A DNA stretch of 64,000 bases from Microcaldota archaeon. Lineage in GTDB: Archaea; Micrarchaeota; Micrarchaeia; Micrarchaeales; Micrarchaeaceae. The translations under genes were made by a program, and so were the position numbers. Within the stretch, counting starts at the first letter, position 1, and each line of letters starts with the position of its first letter. Shown in pieces: positions 1-8,756 of this stretch. The stretch is from the NCBI GenBank assembly GCA_028866775.1, contig JAGWHK010000002.1:36264-100263 (forward strand), written 5' to 3'. The notes under the pieces are model-generated. The model was not told the origin of the DNA, made no database searches, and worked only from the letters and a program-made list of their open reading frames with translations.

Positions 1-924
1 TGATATGATAAATCCTATGCCCCCGAAAGCGTCCAAAAAAGCAACATGCACAGCATACAAGGCATATGATTCCTCCCCAAGTACTGTAAGTTTCCCTAGT
101 ATATTGGGTGGGTTAGCAAGTATGGCTCCGGAGCCCAGGATTACAAGCAAGAAAAATATTTGGTAGACATAATATACGAAGTAGAGCGAGGGCGGCAATC
201 TCAATCCTTCGATAGGAGTAGTAGCATGAGGGCTAACAACAAGTTGCGTCAGTACCATCCCGATTATCCCAATTAAGAACAGATAACGCATCTTTTTGGG
301 AATATTTATGCAATATACCAGAAGCCCGATCCCATAAGCGACAATAACGTCAGAGTAAAGATATGGGACCCACCAAATCGGCGCCATCAACAAGGAGAGT
401 ATAGAACCGGCGACCACCATACCAAACCCGAGCCAGAATTTTCCGGTTTTTGGCAGCTTGTGGATCAGGGGTATTAGGAGGTACATGAACTCTTCTATTT
501 GGAGCGTCCAAAACATAACAATTGGAGTGGGAAGAAGCGCGGATGGGTTCACGAAATAGTTTAGGAAAAACAATGACAGGAGGAAGGTTTTGAACTTGTA
601 ATTAAAATATAGGAACGTTAAGATAACTACAGAGTAGTAGATGGGCCATATCCTTACTATTCTCCTCTTAAAATAGTGCTTGAGATCGCTATTGGCGTCC
701 AGCCTGTTCAGAAGCAGGTACATGCTTAGCATTAGAAATACCATGACGCCGATGAAGAAGGTAGAGGTAAGTGGCAAAAGGATTGGTATCCCTGCAAGCA
801 GAAACGGGGCGTAATGGTATATTGCTACCAGAAACGATGCCAATCCCCTGAGGCCGGATAGCGCAGGATTAAATCCAGTTTTATTTTTAGGGGCAGCCCG
901 TTTGGTGGTGTTCGGCACCTTCAT
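1..924 (-). CDS. Acyltransferase-3 (OafA-like) membrane protein, C-terminus cut by window edge
   Basis: The minus-strand frame is open for 308 codons from an ATG at 924 to the window edge, so the C-terminus is missing. Near the N-terminus lies an RGLA block (Arg26) followed by His37, and around residues 139-145 a WTLQIEE block; both are hallmarks of the acyltransferase-3 family. The rest is a chain of hydrophobic helices. Family members transfer acyl groups onto sugars of surface polysaccharides or lipids in the membrane. The neighbouring GT-C, carbamoyltransferase and flippase genes fit a surface-glycan role. The substrate cannot be told from sequence. The 84 bp gap to the upstream gene shows no clear promoter. 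Confidence 0.85.
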   Translation of the reverse strand, partial: MKVPNTTKRAAPKNKTGFNPALSGLRGLASFLVAIYHYAPFLLAGIPILLPLTSTFFIGVMVFLMLSMYLLLNRLDANSDLKHYFKRRIVRIWPIYYSVVILTFLYFNYKFKTFLLSLFFLNYFVNPSALLPTPIVMFWTLQIEEFMYLLIPLIHKLPKTGKFWLGFGMVVAGSILSLLMAPIWWVPYLYSDVIVAYGIGLLVYCINIPKKMRYLFLIGIIGMVLTQLVVSPHATTPIEGLRLPPSLYFVYYVYQIFFLLVILGSGAILANPPNILGKLTVLGEESYALYAVHVAFLDAFGGIGFIIS

Positions 925-1008
925 GAGCTTGTATTGCAGCAAAGGCTTAATATGGCGACTTAGGGATTTAGACCGGTAGAACGATTACCTTGGGTCGAAG
1001 AGGCTTGC

Positions 1009-2742
1009 TCACGGGACGATCCTGTAGAACCCGTATGTAAAGCCGTTCGTGTATGTCGCGTTGGCTATCGAGGTCAGGTTGTAGGTGTGCTCTGCCTGGG
1101 TGCAGAGGTTTCCTGGGGTGTTGCACCAGTACCCTTTGTCGAGCACCAGGCAGGGGTAATTCGCCTTGGACGCGTTGAAGAAGCTTGAGTTGTAGATGTT
1201 GGACATCTGGGTAGCTGTCCTGTTGTTTATGTTGAAGAGGGTGGGATCGTAGGTGTATACGAGGCAACCGGACGGTATCAGGTGGCTCGAGTTGTAGACG
1301 AAGTTCTCGTAGAATCTCGCGTCGCCGGCCTGCTGTATTGCGGAGGGCTTGATGAAAACGTAGGCGGAGTTGGAGTAAAGGACATAGAAGAGAGATGCAC
1401 CGAGTGCTATGGAAATCGCCGCCCCGCACAGCATCGGCAGCCTCTTATCCTTGCTAGCCTTTGAGGCAAGCACCTCACCTGCCTTTGAGAGGTCGGATAT
1501 TCCAGTCCCGGCGAGGATCGCAAACGGGGCCATCAGGCTTATCATGAAACGCCAGTCCACCCCGTACACTACGGATCCGGCGTAGAATGCTGTGTAGAAC
1601 AGAAATATCACACCGAACCAGATTGCAAGTGCAGCCATTATTCGTCCCTTTCCGAATGCAATCATCAGAAGTGCCCCGACGATGGCAAGTATCGTGAGGT
1701 ACAGCGGCTGTGCCACCTGCTGTTTTGTGTAACTGTTGGCCCAGAACGAAAGATTGGCGCATATGTTGGCCTTGAAGTTCTCCACGTTTATCGTTCCATT
1801 CGCCTTGATGTACGAAACAGTCTTGTTGCACGTAAGCTGTATCGAGGTCCCCTGATAACCATACCCGTCGGATGATGAGTTATAGAAGGCGAACATTACA
1901 GTGGGATAGGCGATCAGGATGAAGACCAGTATGAGCAGGAGCAGCTTCGTGTTGAGTATGTTATCGTACAGCGACCTTGCCGACTCCGAGACCGATTTGA
2001 TTGTTCCCTTTTCATATAGGATCATGTACAGGAGCGCGAGAATAGGAACGTACACGAAAGCATCGACCTTCATGTAGAGCAGGACGGAAAGCGAGAAGAG
2101 GAACGCCGCAAGGGATAGCAGGTTTTTCCTCTTCATTAGGACTATGAGCATGAATACGGATACAAGGGAGTAGGCCAGTGTCGCCATGTCTGAGTTGGTC
2201 GGATATGCCCAGACCAGTATTATAGGAAGCAGGGCCAGAACCAGTGCCGAGAGGAACGCGGACCTCCTGTCTTTCAGGAGGGCAAACGCAACAATGAAGG
2301 TCATGAATACTGACAACGCCGCCAGCGTCGCTTGGACTGCATAGGCCGACATCCGATGAACCCCCAGAAGCAGGAACCCTATCGCTATGTTGAACGACAG
2401 CCCAATGGGCTCATGGAATATCTGGCCGCTGAAGCATTGGTTCGGCGTGCCAAAGTTGCACATCCAGGCCTGCCCGGTATGCAGTAGGGACAGACCCATC
2501 GCCTGATAGATCGCGTCGTCGAAGAAGAGGAGTTGGGTCGGCTTGACGACAATCGCAAGTATCAAAATAAAGACCGCAACAGGCACAATCGCCAATAGGA
2601 GATCCTTCCTCCTGAATCCGGAATCGCGTAACACGCGCCCAATCTCCCTTCTGTTCCACACGGCAATGACTATCATGCCTATGAATGAGACCAGCAAGCC
2701 CGCGGTGTATATGTATTCCAGAGTGCCTTCGGCAAGGACCAT
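1009..2742 (-). CDS. GT-C type membrane glycosyltransferase-like protein (PMT/ArnT-like)
   Basis: This 577-residue polytopic protein has two transmembrane (TM) helices, then an acidic pair (Asp75-Asp76, FFDDAIYQ) in the first large extracytoplasmic loop, which is the catalytic signature of GT-C enzymes using lipid-linked sugars. About ten further TM segments follow, then a C-terminal soluble part rich in N-glycosylation sequons. It probably moves a sugar from a polyprenyl-phosphate donor to a protein or lipid outside the membrane. Its start codon overlaps the stop of the carbamoyltransferase gene (TGATG), so translation is probably coupled in the order thrS, carbamoyltransferase, this gene. 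The acceptor is unknown; an oligosaccharyltransferase-like role is less likely because no WWDYG-type motif is seen. Confidence 0.75.
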   Translation of the reverse strand: MVLAEGTLEYIYTAGLLVSFIGMIVIAVWNRREIGRVLRDSGFRRKDLLLAIVPVAVFILILAIVVKPTQLLFFDDAIYQAMGLSLLHTGQAWMCNFGTPNQCFSGQIFHEPIGLSFNIAIGFLLLGVHRMSAYAVQATLAALSVFMTFIVAFALLKDRRSAFLSALVLALLPIILVWAYPTNSDMATLAYSLVSVFMLIVLMKRKNLLSLAAFLFSLSVLLYMKVDAFVYVPILALLYMILYEKGTIKSVSESARSLYDNILNTKLLLLILVFILIAYPTVMFAFYNSSSDGYGYQGTSIQLTCNKTVSYIKANGTINVENFKANICANLSFWANSYTKQQVAQPLYLTILAIVGALLMIAFGKGRIMAALAIWFGVIFLFYTAFYAGSVVYGVDWRFMISLMAPFAILAGTGISDLSKAGEVLASKASKDKRLPMLCGAAISIALGASLFYVLYSNSAYVFIKPSAIQQAGDARFYENFVYNSSHLIPSGCLVYTYDPTLFNINNRTATQMSNIYNSSFFNASKANYPCLVLDKGYWCNTPGNLCTQAEHTYNLTSIANATYTNGFTYGFYRIVP

Positions 2743-4445
2743 CAGACCGCCCTGTTGGTCACGAAGACGCCGTCAATGAACATGTATTTCGTCTTCGTTT
2801 CCTTCATCGTCTGTATCGCGTCCCCAGGAGTCATGACTATTGGTTGCCCATGGATGTTGAAGCTTGTGTTCAGCACTATCCCGTAGCCCCTGTGCTTCCT
2901 CACCGCCTTGAGCAGGTTCTGGTAGGTTTTGTTCTCTTCGCCCACCATCTGCGACCTCACCGTCCCATCGACATGCGCCACCGACCTCTCGACCGCCTTG
3001 TGCTCTGGCCTGAGCCTGTAGGCGCTTGTCATGAACCTGTTGAAGCCCTTGTTGTCGTACTCAACCAGCTTGTGGACATCTTCCTCCAGCATCGACGGAG
3101 CGAAGGGCTGGAACCACTCCCTCTGCTTTACAAACAGGTTGAGCCTTTCCTTTACCTCGTCGGAGTCGCTCGGTGCGAGTATGCTCCTGTTCCCGAGCGC
3201 GCGCGGCCCATACTCCATCCTGTTCTGGAACCAGAATATGTAGTTGCCTTCCTGCATCAGCTCCGCCGCGTGCCTGCACTGCTCCTCTTTTCCCTCCACT
3301 GAATATTTTAGTGACTTCTCGACCTTGAGCGCATCCTCCACCTCGTCCTGCGAGTAACCGTTCCCGAGGTATGCGCTAAACGCGAAATCCGTGGCCCCGG
3401 TTATCTCATGGCTTGTCTGCAGCGCCGCCCCAAGCGCTATGCCTCCGTCACCCATGTGCGGGAATATGTGCATTGACTTGACGTTGTCGAGCTCCCTGAC
3501 AAGCATGTTGGCCTTCACGTTGGAGAATAATCCTCCTGCAACAGCCAGGTCTCCGATTCCGTGTCGATCCACCAGGTTGCTCGTCAGTTTTATTAGCAAA
3601 CCTTCGACCAGCTGCTGAGCCATGTATGCCGTCTGCTCCCTGGGCATCTGCCAGGCTGTCCTGCATATCATGTCGTACTGCCTTGAAGGCGAGTACCTTG
3701 CCCTCAGGCGCGTCCCCGTGAGGTCGAAGAAGTCCTTGAACCTGTTCTTCTCGAAGGGAAATGGGAAAGAATAGTCTGCCATCGCCATTATCTTGCCCTC
3801 GTCCTCGAGCTCCCTCATCCCGAGAATGTTTGTTACCTGCTCGTAGAATATGCCGATCGAGTCCCTTGCGCTTATTGCTAGACTCCTCTCTAGCTTGCCG
3901 TTAGAGAGTATGCTTGCGCTCCCGGAAAGCCCGTCTCCTAGTCCGTCCAGGGTCAACACCATGGCTCGCTTCTGCCCAGAAGTGAATGCCGCAGTCGCAG
4001 CATGCGCGGTGTGATGGTCCACTATGTGGAGCTTATAGTTCCTGAACCCCATCCTATCCAGCCTCGACCTCACTATCGACGAGCTTACCGTCCCGCAGAG
4101 GGGAATTGGGCCAACCGTAGTGATCGAATACTTGAGCTTGTGCCTTGCATGCTCGAACGCTGGTTTTGGTATCCTTCTCCTCCTGAACTGGTAGTAGCTC
4201 TCCTTCATGCCTGGGATGACACGCTCCAGGGTCTTGGTGAACTCTGTTGTCGTGAAGGCAACATGCTCTACCTCTGGCGGCTTGAGGCCAGCGTGCTTCA
4301 GGGCCGCCCGTATCGAGTGCTCCGGGAAGCTTATCTCGAGCTTCCTCCTCGTGAAGCGCTCCTCATTCGCCGCAAAGAGGACCTCGTTGTCCCTCACCAG
4401 CGCGGCACCGGAATCGTGCCCGTCCCAAACGCCAAGAACATGCAT
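2742..4445 (-). CDS. NodU/CmcH-family carbamoyltransferase
   Basis: The 567-residue protein begins with the Kae1/TsaD-like ATPase fold segment (GVWDGHDSGAAL). It contains the metal-binding HHTAH motif at residues 144-148 and the C-terminal GPRALGNRS block typical of NodU/CmcH/Cmr carbamoyltransferases. These enzymes make carbamoyl-AMP from carbamoyl phosphate and ATP and transfer the carbamoyl group to hydroxyls of sugars or antibiotics. Full family length is present. It starts 1 nt after the thrS stop and overlaps the next gene, so it is in an operon. With surface-glycan enzymes all around, O-carbamoylation of a cell-surface sugar is the likely job (inference). Confidence 0.9.
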   Translation of the reverse strand: MHVLGVWDGHDSGAALVRDNEVLFAANEERFTRRKLEISFPEHSIRAALKHAGLKPPEVEHVAFTTTEFTKTLERVIPGMKESYYQFRRRRIPKPAFEHARHKLKYSITTVGPIPLCGTVSSSIVRSRLDRMGFRNYKLHIVDHHTAHAATAAFTSGQKRAMVLTLDGLGDGLSGSASILSNGKLERSLAISARDSIGIFYEQVTNILGMRELEDEGKIMAMADYSFPFPFEKNRFKDFFDLTGTRLRARYSPSRQYDMICRTAWQMPREQTAYMAQQLVEGLLIKLTSNLVDRHGIGDLAVAGGLFSNVKANMLVRELDNVKSMHIFPHMGDGGIALGAALQTSHEITGATDFAFSAYLGNGYSQDEVEDALKVEKSLKYSVEGKEEQCRHAAELMQEGNYIFWFQNRMEYGPRALGNRSILAPSDSDEVKERLNLFVKQREWFQPFAPSMLEEDVHKLVEYDNKGFNRFMTSAYRLRPEHKAVERSVAHVDGTVRSQMVGEENKTYQNLLKAVRKHRGYGIVLNTSFNIHGQPIVMTPGDAIQTMKETKTKYMFIDGVFVTNRAV

Positions 4446-4446
4446 A

Positions 4447-6144
4447 CTACTTCAGTCCCAATTCGAATCTCCTGTCCGATATCTCGGACTTTATGGACTT
4501 CATGAATTCGTCCAGCTTTATCCCCATGGTCTGCTTGCCGGTCCTTTCCCTGACTGTGACCAGACCGCCCTCCTGCTCCTTTTTCCCTATTACTAGTATA
4601 TATGGAACCTGTTGCAGCTGTGCCTCCCTGATCTTGTACTGTAGGGTCCTATCGGAGTTGTCCAGGCCCGCCCTTATCTTTTCCGCCCTGAGCTTGCTGT
4701 GAACCTCCTCGGCGTACTTAGATACCTGGTCCGATATCGACACCACCTGTACCTGCACAGGCGCAAGCCATGTGGGGAACTTGCCCTGCAGGTGTTCCAC
4801 AAGAACCCCGAGGAACCTTTCGAGCGATCCGTAGATTACCCTGTGTATCATCACAGGCTCGTGCTCCTTCCCGTCCTCCCCGGTGTATGTGAGCCCGAAG
4901 CGCTTTGGCAGCTGGTAATCGAGCTGAACGGTGGCGCACTGCCACTCCCTTCCCATCGAGTCCTTGACCTGGAAGTCGATCTTGGGCCCGTAGAAAGCCC
5001 CGTCCTTCTCCTTCACCCCGAACTTCATCCCGTTCTCCTTGAGCGCGTTCTTGAGGGCAGATTCCGCCTCCCTCCAGAGGGCCTCGTCCCCCAGGTGGCT
5101 GTCGGGCATCGTAGAGACCTTCGCGTCATAGGACAGGCCGAATATTTCGTAGAGCTCCTTTATCATCTTGAGAAGATTCACCAACTCGTCCTTCACCTGG
5201 TCTTCCCTGACAAAGAGGTGGGCATCGTCCTGGGTCATCTCCCTGACCCTGAAGAGCCCAGTTAGTGCGCCGCTCACCTCGTTGCGATAGAGCTTGTCGA
5301 AGTCCGCAAGCCTGAGGGGGAGATCTCTATAGCTCCACTTCCTGGACTTGAACACCATTATTGTTGACGGGCAGTTCATCGGCTTGAGGCCCATCTGGTC
5401 GTTCCCCGACTCGAAGGTGAACATCTCCGATCTGTAGTGGTCTATGTGGCCGCTCACGTGCCAGAGCGCCAGGTTCGCCAGTGCAGGCGTCGATATTTCC
5501 TGGTAGCCATACTCGTCGAGCTTATCCCTTATGTATTTGAACAGCTCCTTGAATATTATGTAACCGTTGTTGTGCCAGTATACCATTCCAGGCGAGACCT
5601 CCTGGAAACTATAAAGATCAAGTTTCTCTCCGATCGTCCTGTGATCGGCATCGGGGAGGCCGGCCCAGTCGCTCTTCCTGACTATCGAGGTGTTTACTCT
5701 CGCCTTTGGCCTCTTCACCGCCTTTTTCTGCACCCCCTCGCCATAGCTCTTGCCCTGCTCTGCAAGCGGGTGACCCTTCACGCTAACGCTGAAGCTCTTG
5801 TTCCATCCGAACGGCGCCTTCCTTACCTCTATTCCCTTGCCCTCGCAGCTCTTGTATAGGTGCGATATGACCTGCATAGCTGTCTTTGGATCAGCCAGGC
5901 TGTCGCTGAGGTGCGCATACGGGTAGACCAGTATCGTTTTCCTGCCGTTCTTGCTTGCAAACTCGACAGAATCTGCCGCTGCCTTCTCTGCGATGTCGTT
6001 GGTGTCGCCCTCCTCAACGCTCACCAGGAGCGCCAGCGCATCGCTGATTGTCGCGCCCTTCTCCTTGCTTTCCTCATATAATTTGGACTCGGGTTTTATC
6101 AACTCGTAGCTTATCGAATCGACGTCCAACTGCAGAATCTTCAT
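4447..6144 (-). CDS. thrS: Threonyl-tRNA synthetase, archaeal type
   Basis: Residues 1 to about 140 match the archaea-specific ThrRS editing domain (DTD-like fold), which removes serine from mischarged tRNA-Thr. The class II catalytic core follows, with the MNCPS segment, the motif 2 region (SGALTGLFRVRE) and TQDDAHLF. The Cys and His of these, with the His of the EPVMIHR segment, are the usual zinc ligands. The C-terminal anticodon-binding domain starts near TWLAPVQVQ. At 565 residues it is a little shorter than many archaeal ThrRSs. A TATA-like TATATTAT at 6161-6170 lies about 22 bp before the ATG, so the mRNA is probably leaderless. It leads an operon with a carbamoyltransferase and a membrane glycosyltransferase, an unusual pairing. 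Confidence 0.95.
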   Translation of the reverse strand: MKILQLDVDSISYELIKPESKLYEESKEKGATISDALALLVSVEEGDTNDIAEKAAADSVEFASKNGRKTILVYPYAHLSDSLADPKTAMQVISHLYKSCEGKGIEVRKAPFGWNKSFSVSVKGHPLAEQGKSYGEGVQKKAVKRPKARVNTSIVRKSDWAGLPDADHRTIGEKLDLYSFQEVSPGMVYWHNNGYIIFKELFKYIRDKLDEYGYQEISTPALANLALWHVSGHIDHYRSEMFTFESGNDQMGLKPMNCPSTIMVFKSRKWSYRDLPLRLADFDKLYRNEVSGALTGLFRVREMTQDDAHLFVREDQVKDELVNLLKMIKELYEIFGLSYDAKVSTMPDSHLGDEALWREAESALKNALKENGMKFGVKEKDGAFYGPKIDFQVKDSMGREWQCATVQLDYQLPKRFGLTYTGEDGKEHEPVMIHRVIYGSLERFLGVLVEHLQGKFPTWLAPVQVQVVSISDQVSKYAEEVHSKLRAEKIRAGLDNSDRTLQYKIREAQLQQVPYILVIGKKEQEGGLVTVRERTGKQTMGIKLDEFMKSIKSEISDRRFELGLK

Positions 6145-6216
6145 TGTAACACGTTCGACTAGATAATATAGGCGATAACCATTATAAATGGGTTGTATAG
6201 TAGCATCCTGTTGATC

Positions 6217-7035
6217 TCACTCGAGCCTGAACAGGCAATCCATCGATGCGGATCCCTTGTGTAGGGCCTTTGTCCCAAGCAGGACCGGATCGGCCCTGAA
6301 CGCCCTTCGTATCTCGTCCACTATGCGTCCGGCCCGATCGTTTCCATTGCATTCTACCAGGAGGTATCTACAACTCATGCCCTTCAGGTGACGGAGCACC
6401 TCGGTTTCCGCGCCCTCGACGTCGATCTTTATCAGGTCGGCCTTTCCCGGTATTCCCAGACCTGACCTGCTCCTGTGATCGAGTCCAATGCAGTTCACCG
6501 TGGACTCCTCAACGTCGCCTTTGTGCCCGAACTGGTGCACCCTTTTCTTGTAGAAGCTTCCCAAACCTGATGAGGAGGGGGAGGAATAGAACCTCCTCCT
6601 GCCCGGCCTGCCTATGCCATAATTGAAGAGTCTGGTCCCCCTGAAACCTGACATGTTGTCCTCGAGGATGCGGAATGCCGTCTTGTTCGGCTCAAAGCAG
6701 TATACACCCGTGTGCGGGTAGAGCGCCTTCAGCGTAAAGGAGAATTGGCCAACGTTAGCCCCTATGTCAAGCACTGTCCTCACCTTCTTCATGTTGATCT
6801 TGCTGGAGAGGAAGTGCACAAGCTTAGGGTACATCTGCAGGGGGATAGGGGCAAGCCTGCCGTCGTAATGGAAGGTCCTGCCGAGGTAGCGTATCTCCCT
6901 CCTGTCGGCCGCCACCGCGTAGTACTTCGCCAGAAGGAAGCGGAGCCTTTCCAATGCACCTATGTTGCTTGAGGTGAGCAGTTCCATGTCTAGCCTCGCA
7001 AGGGTGCTCAGCTTTCCGGTAGCTCCTTTTTCCAT
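6217..7035 (-). CDS. FkbM-family SAM-dependent methyltransferase
   Basis: In the 272-residue protein, a SAM-binding glycine loop (LDIGANVGQF, about residue 92) is followed by an acidic strand end (CFEPNKT) and by the FkbM signature IKIDVEGAE. The C-terminal VECNG segment is also typical. FkbM enzymes O-methylate sugars or polyketides. It starts 6 nt after the GT2 gene stop and is co-transcribed with it. Given the neighbours, it most likely methylates a surface-glycan sugar (inference). The first 80 residues are not conserved with anything I recognise and may bind the acceptor. Confidence 0.88.
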   Translation of the reverse strand: MEKGATGKLSTLARLDMELLTSSNIGALERLRFLLAKYYAVAADRREIRYLGRTFHYDGRLAPIPLQMYPKLVHFLSSKINMKKVRTVLDIGANVGQFSFTLKALYPHTGVYCFEPNKTAFRILEDNMSGFRGTRLFNYGIGRPGRRRFYSSPSSSGLGSFYKKRVHQFGHKGDVEESTVNCIGLDHRSRSGLGIPGKADLIKIDVEGAETEVLRHLKGMSCRYLLVECNGNDRAGRIVDEIRRAFRADPVLLGTKALHKGSASMDCLFRLE

Positions 7036-7041
7036 TCCATG

Positions 7042-7815
7042 TCATCTCTTAACCCGTCTGCTCTGACCTAGGTACTTGGCAGCGAGACGCCCCCTGCCTA
7101 TAACGCCGCTGCGGCATAGCCAGAATACCGCCGCCTCGCGCAGGCACTCGTAACCGTATTTCATGCTCTTCAGGGGTTTTATCGAAGATGCCTCATCAAA
7201 GTACTTTGTGGGGCAGCCGATCTCGCCTATGTTCTTCCCCCTGCCGATTATCTCCAGCAGCATCTCAATGTCGAATACGAAATCGTCTGAGTTCTTCCTG
7301 ATCGGCAGCTCCCTGAGCAACTCCGCGGTAAACGCACGGTAGCCCGTGTGATACTCAGACAGCTTCGCCCCTGTGAGAACGTTGCACGAGAGTGTGAGAA
7401 TCCTGTTGCCGAGATATTTCCAGTAGGGCATCCCCTGTTCCGTAGCCTTGCCGCCGAGTATCCTTGACGCGAGGACGCAATCAAACCCATTTGCGATTAT
7501 CAGGGATGCAATGGCGGGTATGAGCTTCGGAGTGTACTGGTAGTCTGCGTGTATCATTATCACTATGTCGGTCTTGCCCTTGAGCGCCTCGGAGTAGCAG
7601 GTCTTCTGGTTGGCGCCATAACCCATGTTTCTCTCGTGCACTATCAGGTTGACGCCGTTCAGGGTGCCGGCGACACGTGCCGTACCGTCATTGCTGCCAT
7701 CGTCCACTACTATGATTCTGTCAACTATTCCGGTATCTTTTACCTCGCGGTAGGTCCTCTTCAGCGTCCTTTCGGCGTTGTACGCAGGCATAACTACTGT
7801 TATCCTCTTCCCCAT
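7042..7815 (-). CDS. Family 2 glycosyltransferase (polyprenyl-phosphate sugar transferase-like)
   Basis: From the ATG at 7815 the protein is 257 residues and begins KRITVVMPAYNAE, the usual start of GT2 enzymes. It has VDDGSNDGT for nucleotide-sugar binding and a metal-binding HADYQY motif in place of DADxQ. An in-frame ATG lies 54 codons upstream at 7977, but that extension is low-complexity and runs across the promoter region of the divergent gene, so I reject it. No C-terminal TM pair is present, as in soluble DPM1-type enzymes that make polyprenyl-phosphate sugars. It forms an operon with the FkbM methyltransferase. Confidence 0.85.
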   Translation of the reverse strand: MGKRITVVMPAYNAERTLKRTYREVKDTGIVDRIIVVDDGSNDGTARVAGTLNGVNLIVHERNMGYGANQKTCYSEALKGKTDIVIMIHADYQYTPKLIPAIASLIIANGFDCVLASRILGGKATEQGMPYWKYLGNRILTLSCNVLTGAKLSEYHTGYRAFTAELLRELPIRKNSDDFVFDIEMLLEIIGRGKNIGEIGCPTKYFDEASSIKPLKSMKYGYECLREAAVFWLCRSGVIGRGRLAAKYLGQSRRVKR

Positions 7816-7963
7816 GAATATGCAAACACCCGAATGGACACTTTCTATGCTGCGTCCAGCGTAATAAACTTTGCGGTCGCGAGAGGTGCGAAGGTTTAAG
7901 TTTGTTGATTCTTCATTAGGATGGGGTGTCCGAATAAGTTCTTCTGGTTCCGGAGGAGGGAGG

Positions 7964-8737
7964 GTGTGCCTTGTCATACCTGCCTACAACGAGGAGAAAC
8001 GGATATCACACACTTTGGGCATGATATCGGAGTCGCTGCTCAGGAGATACGGAAGGATGAAGGTGATTGTGGCCGTACAGGGAAGCGACAGGACAATGGA
8101 TATAGTAAAGGGGTTATCGAGGAAAAACAGCAGGATCGTGCCGCTGGACTGCCGGGGCACCTCTGGGAAGGGGATAAACCTGATCCGCGGATTCGGTGCT
8201 GCGCTCGCGGCGAGGCCTGAAATTGTCGGCTTCGCCGATGCGGACGCCTCGGTGCACCCGGGCCAGCTGGAGAAAATGATAGAGGCGCTCCGAAGCGATG
8301 ATGTCCAAGGTGTTATCGCTTCGAGGTACGTTAGCGGTAGCAAGATTGTGGGCCACATGCCGATGAGCAGGTGGGTTGCGAGCAGGGGCTACAATCTCAT
8401 GGTCAGGCTCCTCTTCGGGCTCGGATTCTCAGACACGCAATGCGGCGCGAAGTTCTTCAGGGCTAGTGCCCTGCGCTCCATCATGAAGAAGGTGAACCTC
8501 ACGGAGATGAGCTTCGACGTGAACCTGCTTTACGAGATGAAGATGCAGAACCTTCCCGTTGAGGAGGTTCCGATAACCTACTACGTGAAGAACGAGGGCA
8601 GCAAGGTTAGGGTAGGCAGGCAGATCCCGAAGATGTTTGTGGTCACGCTGTCATACAGGATAACCAGGTCGCCCTTTGGCATGCTTTTCCCCGTGTGGTT
8701 CAGGTCCGCGGTATACAGATGGGTTAAGAGTTGGTGA
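7964..8737 (+). CDS. Family 2 glycosyltransferase
   Basis: The protein carries the GT2 hallmarks LVIPAYNEE at its N-terminus, a DXD-like FADADAS motif and the acceptor-side DTQCGAKFF block typical of dolichol-phosphate glucosyl- or mannosyltransferases. I choose the GTG at 7964 (257 residues). It sits 7 nt after a strong GGAGG ribosome site, the conserved fold begins at once, and a TATA-like TTTAAG near 7895 lies inside the longer version that starts at ATG 7871 (288 residues). It is transcribed away from the other GT2 gene and converges with the flippase gene. It probably builds a lipid-linked sugar donor for the GT-C enzymes. Confidence 0.8.
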   Translation: MCLVIPAYNEEKRISHTLGMISESLLRRYGRMKVIVAVQGSDRTMDIVKGLSRKNSRIVPLDCRGTSGKGINLIRGFGAALAARPEIVGFADADASVHPGQLEKMIEALRSDDVQGVIASRYVSGSKIVGHMPMSRWVASRGYNLMVRLLFGLGFSDTQCGAKFFRASALRSIMKKVNLTEMSFDVNLLYEMKMQNLPVEEVPITYYVKNEGSKVRVGRQIPKMFVVTLSYRITRSPFGMLFPVWFRSAVYRWVKSW

Positions 8738-8756
8738 CCATCGTCGGAAATTGCGG

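Noticed and set aside
2685-3302. Long open frame on the plus strand inside the carbamoyltransferase gene
   Set aside because: It is antisense to a gene with strong family motifs, has no promoter, and its product is low-complexity. Similar long antisense frames opposite thrS, rpoA1 and rpoB1 were dropped for the same reason.
7816-7977. N-terminal extension of the GT2 enzyme on the minus strand
   Set aside because: The added 54 residues are Pro/Glu-rich, do not match GT2 enzymes and cross the divergent gene's promoter and start.
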